DNA from: CAXQUZ01 sp942491145
Lineage (GTDB): Bacteria > Myxococcota_A > UBA796 > UBA2385
Length of the DNA: 64,000 nucleotides
Direction: 5' to 3'
Assembly: GCA_942491145.1 (NCBI GenBank)
Contig: CALOBC010000029.1
Coordinates: forward strand, 1 to 64,000
This document shows, in pieces, positions 60,838 through 64,000 of the stretch. Position 1 is the stretch's first letter, and each line of letters opens with the position of its first letter. The notes under the pieces were generated by a model. It saw only the letters and a list, made by a program, of their open reading frames with translations. It was not told where the DNA came from and made no database searches. A program made the position numbers and the translations under genes.

Positions 60838-62181
60838 CTACTCGGGGACCGAGCAGTACTCGGGGAAGATCTCCGGCAGCCCGCCGGCGAAGGGAGAGCC
60901 CTCGGCGCCCCGGGCGTGGGCGAGGAGGAATTCAACCGTCCACGGCCAGAAGTCCTCCTGCAGCTCGTGGCCGAGGCCATGGTTGCAGGCAACATAGAAC
61001 CCACCACGGGCCTCGGCCTCAGCGATGAGCTCGAGGTTCAGGGCGTTAAAGTCTTGTTCATAGGCTTCGTCGTCGACGCCGCCCCAAGTGATCAGAGTGG
61101 GCAGGTTCGCGGCTTCGGTGGACCAGTCGGTGATGACCCCACCCGACATGGGTGCTGCGGCGGCCAACACCTCGGAGCGCTGGGCCATGAGCGCGCCGGT
61201 CATCAGGCCGCCATTCGACATGCCGGTTGCGTACACCCGGTTTGGGTCGACCACGTACTGTTCGCCCACGCAGGTGAGCAAGTCGTCGAAGAGCTGGATG
61301 TCGCGGTTTCGCGGCGGCGCATTGACCGCATCCCAGCCCGGACTGCCGCCGAAGTCGGCGCCTTGGGGCACCACCAGCAGGGCGCCACGGGCGTCGGCGA
61401 AGGGGCGCAGGTTGGAGTCGCCGTCCAGCATGTCGCCGATGTTGCCGCCGAGCCCGTGGTAGACGACGATCACCGGCCAGGAGAGCCCCGGGTCGTATTG
61501 GCTCGGGAGCACGAGCTCGAAAGAGCGGTCGAGCTCAGCAGACCGGAAGCCAACATTGACGCCCGCGGTGACCGCAGGGCAGGCCTCGATGGGGTCGAAC
61601 TCGCCGCCGCTGGCATCGCACGAGGCCACGCCGCCATCGTCCCGCGCCTCCCAAGACACCGCGCCGAAGGTGCTTCCCGCGAGGTCCATGCCGAATGTCA
61701 CAATGGAGCCGGTGAGCGTCCCACAGAAGCCGTCGGCGCTGCTGCTGGCGCTGGTCATGGCCATGCTCACCTCGACGTCGCTGCCCGTCGGCGAGAATGC
61801 GCCAGGCAGCACGAACGCGGTCTCGTCGGCGGCCCACGCGCCATCCTCAGCCAGCGGCGTGCTGACCGAGAAGAGCAGGTCGCTCAGGTCGCCCGCCGGG
61901 CTGGTGGCCTTGCCGTCGAGGGTGAGGATGCGCGAGCCGTCAGCACTCTCGAGACTCCGGACCTCGGCTTGCATCGGCACGAGCAGCCCGCCGACGGGCG
62001 CGAGCGAGAGCTGCACATAGAACGTGCCGTTGGGCATGCCGGCGATGGCCTCAGCATCAGCGGTCCCGCCGTCCGACCCGTCGCCCCCACCTGCGGTCTT
62101 GGCACCCGAGTCGTCGGCGCCGCTGCTGCAAGCGACTGTGAGCATCAGCAGGAGCAGGAACGGTCGGTTGGCGGTGGTCAA
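60838..62181 (-). CDS. Lipoprotein esterase, PHB-depolymerase/LpqC-like
   Basis: A 447-residue predicted lipoprotein (LMLTVACSSG). A Gly/Ala/Asp linker and a ~170-residue beta-rich N-terminal domain precede an alpha/beta-hydrolase of the LpqC/PHB-depolymerase (esterase_phb) type: PVIVVYHGLGGNIGDM (oxyanion block), VYATGMSNGGLMTGALM (nucleophile Ser in G-x-S-x-G), WGGVDDEAY (Asp region) and a late His in CNHGLGHE. It likely hydrolyses ester bonds in polyesters or feruloyl-type substrates outside the cytoplasm. The start is taken as TTG 62181 because GGAGG lies five bases before it and a signal peptide follows; the longer frame to 62547 overlaps the divergent DUF2177 gene. Confidence 0.86.
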   Translation of the reverse strand: MTTANRPFLLLLMLTVACSSGADDSGAKTAGGGDGSDGGTADAEAIAGMPNGTFYVQLSLAPVGGLLVPMQAEVRSLESADGSRILTLDGKATSPAGDLSDLLFSVSTPLAEDGAWAADETAFVLPGAFSPTGSDVEVSMAMTSASSSADGFCGTLTGSIVTFGMDLAGSTFGAVSWEARDDGGVASCDASGGEFDPIEACPAVTAGVNVGFRSAELDRSFELVLPSQYDPGLSWPVIVVYHGLGGNIGDMLDGDSNLRPFADARGALLVVPQGADFGGSPGWDAVNAPPRNRDIQLFDDLLTCVGEQYVVDPNRVYATGMSNGGLMTGALMAQRSEVLAAAAPMSGGVITDWSTEAANLPTLITWGGVDDEAYEQDFNALNLELIAEAEARGGFYVACNHGLGHELQEDFWPWTVEFLLAHARGAEGSPFAGGLPEIFPEYCSVPE

Positions 62182-62491
62182 GGAGGCCTCCAGAGAGAGC
62201 AAGGGGCACCCTACCTGGGATGGCGCTGCCTGAACAGTGTCCTGGCCGGGTCGTGCAACCCACCGCGCGTGGCCGTGCGCCACATTCTGGCGATTGAGGC
62301 GCAAGCTGCCCAGCCTGGCGACATGGTGGAGGGCGAGCAGGTCGGGCAGGTGCGAAGACCGCATGGCGGGCCTCGAACTGGCGAGCTCCTCGCCCGGACC
62401 CAGAGCGCCGCAGCAGGCGGGCTCCAGCCCCCCCACGGCTGCGGCCGGCAAATTCAAGGCACCGGATCCCCCATCGCCACATTGACGATAG

Positions 62492-62965
62492 ATGGGCCAG
62501 CCAGTGAAACACCGCCTCCCAGTCCCCCCGGCACCGTTGCCCGTCAAAGCTCTGCTCGCCGCCTTCGTGGCGAGCGCTGTGGCCTTCTCGGCCCTGGACC
62601 TGCTCTGGCTCGGTGTGGTCGCCCGGGGCTTCTACGACACCCACATGGGCCCCCTCAAGGCGTCGCCCATCAACGGGGTCGCGGCGGCGCTGTTCTACGT
62701 GATGTTCATCGGCCTGATCGTCGTCTACGGGATTCACCGGGCCACCTCCACGCGCGACGCACTGCGGCGGGGCGCAGAGCTGGGCTTTGCGACCTACGCA
62801 ACCTACGAGCTGACCAACTGGGCGGTGATTCAAGATTGGCCCGGTACGCTGGTCCTGCCAGACATCCTGTGGGGTGTTGTGCTGACGGGCTGTACCGCTT
62901 GGGCCGGCCGCAAAGTCTACGAGCTTCTGCACGCCCAATCCCATGCGCCCAGCGACTCACCATAG
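62492..62965 (+). CDS. DUF2177 family membrane protein
   Basis: A 157-residue inner-membrane protein with four hydrophobic helices. It shows the DUF2177 landmarks: LDLLWLGVVARGFYDTHMG after the first helix, AALFYVMFIGLIVVYGIH, then GFATYATYELTNWAVIQDWP and LPDILWGVVLTG. The family's function is unknown. It is divergent from the esterase gene, with about 310 bases between the two starts. Confidence 0.9.
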   Translation: MGQPVKHRLPVPPAPLPVKALLAAFVASAVAFSALDLLWLGVVARGFYDTHMGPLKASPINGVAAALFYVMFIGLIVVYGIHRATSTRDALRRGAELGFATYATYELTNWAVIQDWPGTLVLPDILWGVVLTGCTAWAGRKVYELLHAQSHAPSDSP

Positions 62966-63210
62966 ATAAGGCATACTACCTTCCATCCACTCACGCCGCC
63001 CCCGGAATCGGCATCGCCCCGGCTTGTGGCGTCCCCACCGTGCCGTTCTGCCTCCTGGCGGGCCATCTCCAGAGATGAAGGTCCCGGCCGACGGAACGTG
63101 CCGGTTTTCGCCGAGTCTCGTTCAACCCAGGGTCTGCCTGGAACAAGCGCGCGGCACGGTCGCCGAGAGTGCCACGCATCCGTGCCCCGAGCTTGCTTGA
63201 GTTGAACCAC

Positions 63211-63762
63211 TCACCGTGGTGGCGTCTGCACAGCCGCGAAGGAGACGTGGCCCTCCGGACCCGGGCAGCACACCAGCCCCAGTGACGCCATCAGGGCCTG
63301 CCCTCGACGATTGGTTGGATGCAACGGAACAATCACCCGCTCCAGGGGCCAGCCGCCCAGCCATCCCAACACAGCCGCGACCACCTCGCCTTCCATCGAC
63401 AACGCATCGTCGACCACCCAAAAGGCCAGTTGGGCGCCCCCGCCCCAGGGCTCGATGTAGATGCAGCCCAAGCAGCGCTCCGGCCCCAACACCGAGTAGG
63501 CATAGGCCTCGTTTCCAAGGAACTCGGCATGGTGCATGGTGAGATCGGCCACGTTGTCGGCCAGGGTGAAGTCAGGGCTTGGCCATCCGTTCCACTGCAG
63601 GTCGGCGACGAGACGCGCCCGGCAGCTTCGAAAGGCCGAGTAGTCGAGCTCCGCCAAGTCAGGGTGCAACGGTGCCAAGCGCCATCCCGTTGCCTGCAGA
63701 GGTGGGGGCACATCGAAGCCGGGTCGGAAAGCGGGACTTGGGCTGGAGGATCGGACTCGCAT
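63211..63762 (-). CDS. GNAT-like acetyltransferase
   Basis: A ~183-residue protein resembling GNAT N-acetyltransferases: an N-terminal substrate half (LHPDLAELDYSAFRSCRARL), a core strand YAYSVLGPERCLGCIYIEPW, then AQLAFWVVDDALSMEGEVVA and GWLGGWPLERVIVPLHPTNR where the acetyl-CoA loop and the following helix (GQALMASLGL) sit. The R-x-x-G-x-G/A signature is not clear, so the assignment is moderate. Start choice among several in-frame ATGs (63762, 63789, 63834, 63885) is uncertain; no ribosome site distinguishes them. A plus-strand frame starting ATG 63889 runs off the contig and is too short to judge. Confidence 0.55.
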   Translation of the reverse strand: MRVRSSSPSPAFRPGFDVPPPLQATGWRLAPLHPDLAELDYSAFRSCRARLVADLQWNGWPSPDFTLADNVADLTMHHAEFLGNEAYAYSVLGPERCLGCIYIEPWGGGAQLAFWVVDDALSMEGEVVAAVLGWLGGWPLERVIVPLHPTNRRGQALMASLGLVCCPGPEGHVSFAAVQTPPR

Positions 63763-63980
63763 GAACCAGCATAGGGCGTCCGGGGCCATGGTTGCACCAA
63801 TCTGACCGAAACCCTGGGACCTGCGGATCTCCATGGGACAAGTGTGTATCGCTGCCGAGTCAACACTGATGTGTTGGGGGGCCAAGTGATGCCCTCGAGC
63901 TCGCCCAACAAGCTGGCCTTTCGAATCGGGACGAGGTCAAGCGTGATCGATCGGGTCAAGGTTCGGGCCCAACCACCGTT

Positions 63981-64000
63981 GGGGGGGGGGGGGGGGAACT
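63981..64000. other. G16 run at contig end
   Basis: Sixteen consecutive G followed by AACT end the window. Long G runs at contig ends commonly arise from sequencing on two-colour chemistry, so this is probably an artefact rather than genomic sequence. Confidence 0.7.

Noticed and set aside
62966..63210. Minus-strand frames in the intergenic stretch after the DUF2177 gene
   Set aside because: Arg/Trp-rich readings on two frames slightly recall a transposase tail but no motif is identifiable.

Overview
The window is about 64 kb of high-GC (roughly 68-70%) bacterial chromosome with long, densely packed genes. It carries many predicted lipoproteins, TPR proteins, a kinase-fold protein with a very long Pro/Ala-rich linker, a MopE-type metal-binding motif, an NtrC-type regulator and a fused isobutyryl-CoA mutase. 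That mix points to Myxococcota or a related former deltaproteobacterial lineage, but no rRNA or tRNA gene is present to prove it. Both ends look like contig ends. The first ~370 bases are AT-richer and encode a broken polysaccharide flippase. The last bases are a run of 16 G.

Layout, left to right. 0.4-4 kb: two lipoproteins around a sulfatase-fold hydrolase. 4-7.4 kb: icmF. 7.4-15 kb: uridine phosphorylase, an aspartyl-protease/TPR lipoprotein, an exported thermonuclease with a lamin-tail domain, a protein joining a KptA/Tpt1-like domain to a NUDIX hydrolase, and three uncharacterised genes. 15-22 kb, minus strand: trmN6, purD, a zinc-ribbon/TPR membrane protein, purH and a small lipoprotein. 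22.6-33.7 kb, plus strand: nine tightly spaced or overlapping genes in which a membrane pseudokinase heads two lipoproteins, a complete oligopeptide-type ABC transporter (binding protein, two permeases, two ATPases) and a TPR protein. 33.8-37.8 kb: a TolB-like propeller, an acidic-tailed small protein, an orphan sigma-54 activator and a FrnE-like DsbA protein. 37.8-42.7 kb: a type I secretion set (ABC, HlyD, TolC) whose ATPase has lost catalytic residues. 42.9-45.1 kb: a cation-chloride-cotransporter-type permease.

45.3-55.9 kb is the most unusual part. Five minus-strand genes (55934 to 49851) encode a DUF4145-like/coiled-coil/TM/formylglycine-generating-enzyme-like protein, a DUF3800-like protein, an ECF-sigma-like protein, an unrecognised protein and a Lon-type (S16) Ser-Lys protease domain without an ATPase. 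The last four junctions among the downstream genes are 1-4 base overlaps or nearly so, which implies coupled translation and a joint function. A SNF2 helicase and a SWIM zinc-finger protein follow on the same strand. Upstream of the first gene lie three inverted repeats within 90 bp. I propose this as a candidate undescribed regulatory or conflict system.

56.9-64 kb: a large leucine-rich-repeat lipoprotein, a decayed IS630-type transposase beside a gene fragment, a PHB-depolymerase-like esterase, a DUF2177 membrane protein and an acetyltransferase-like gene.
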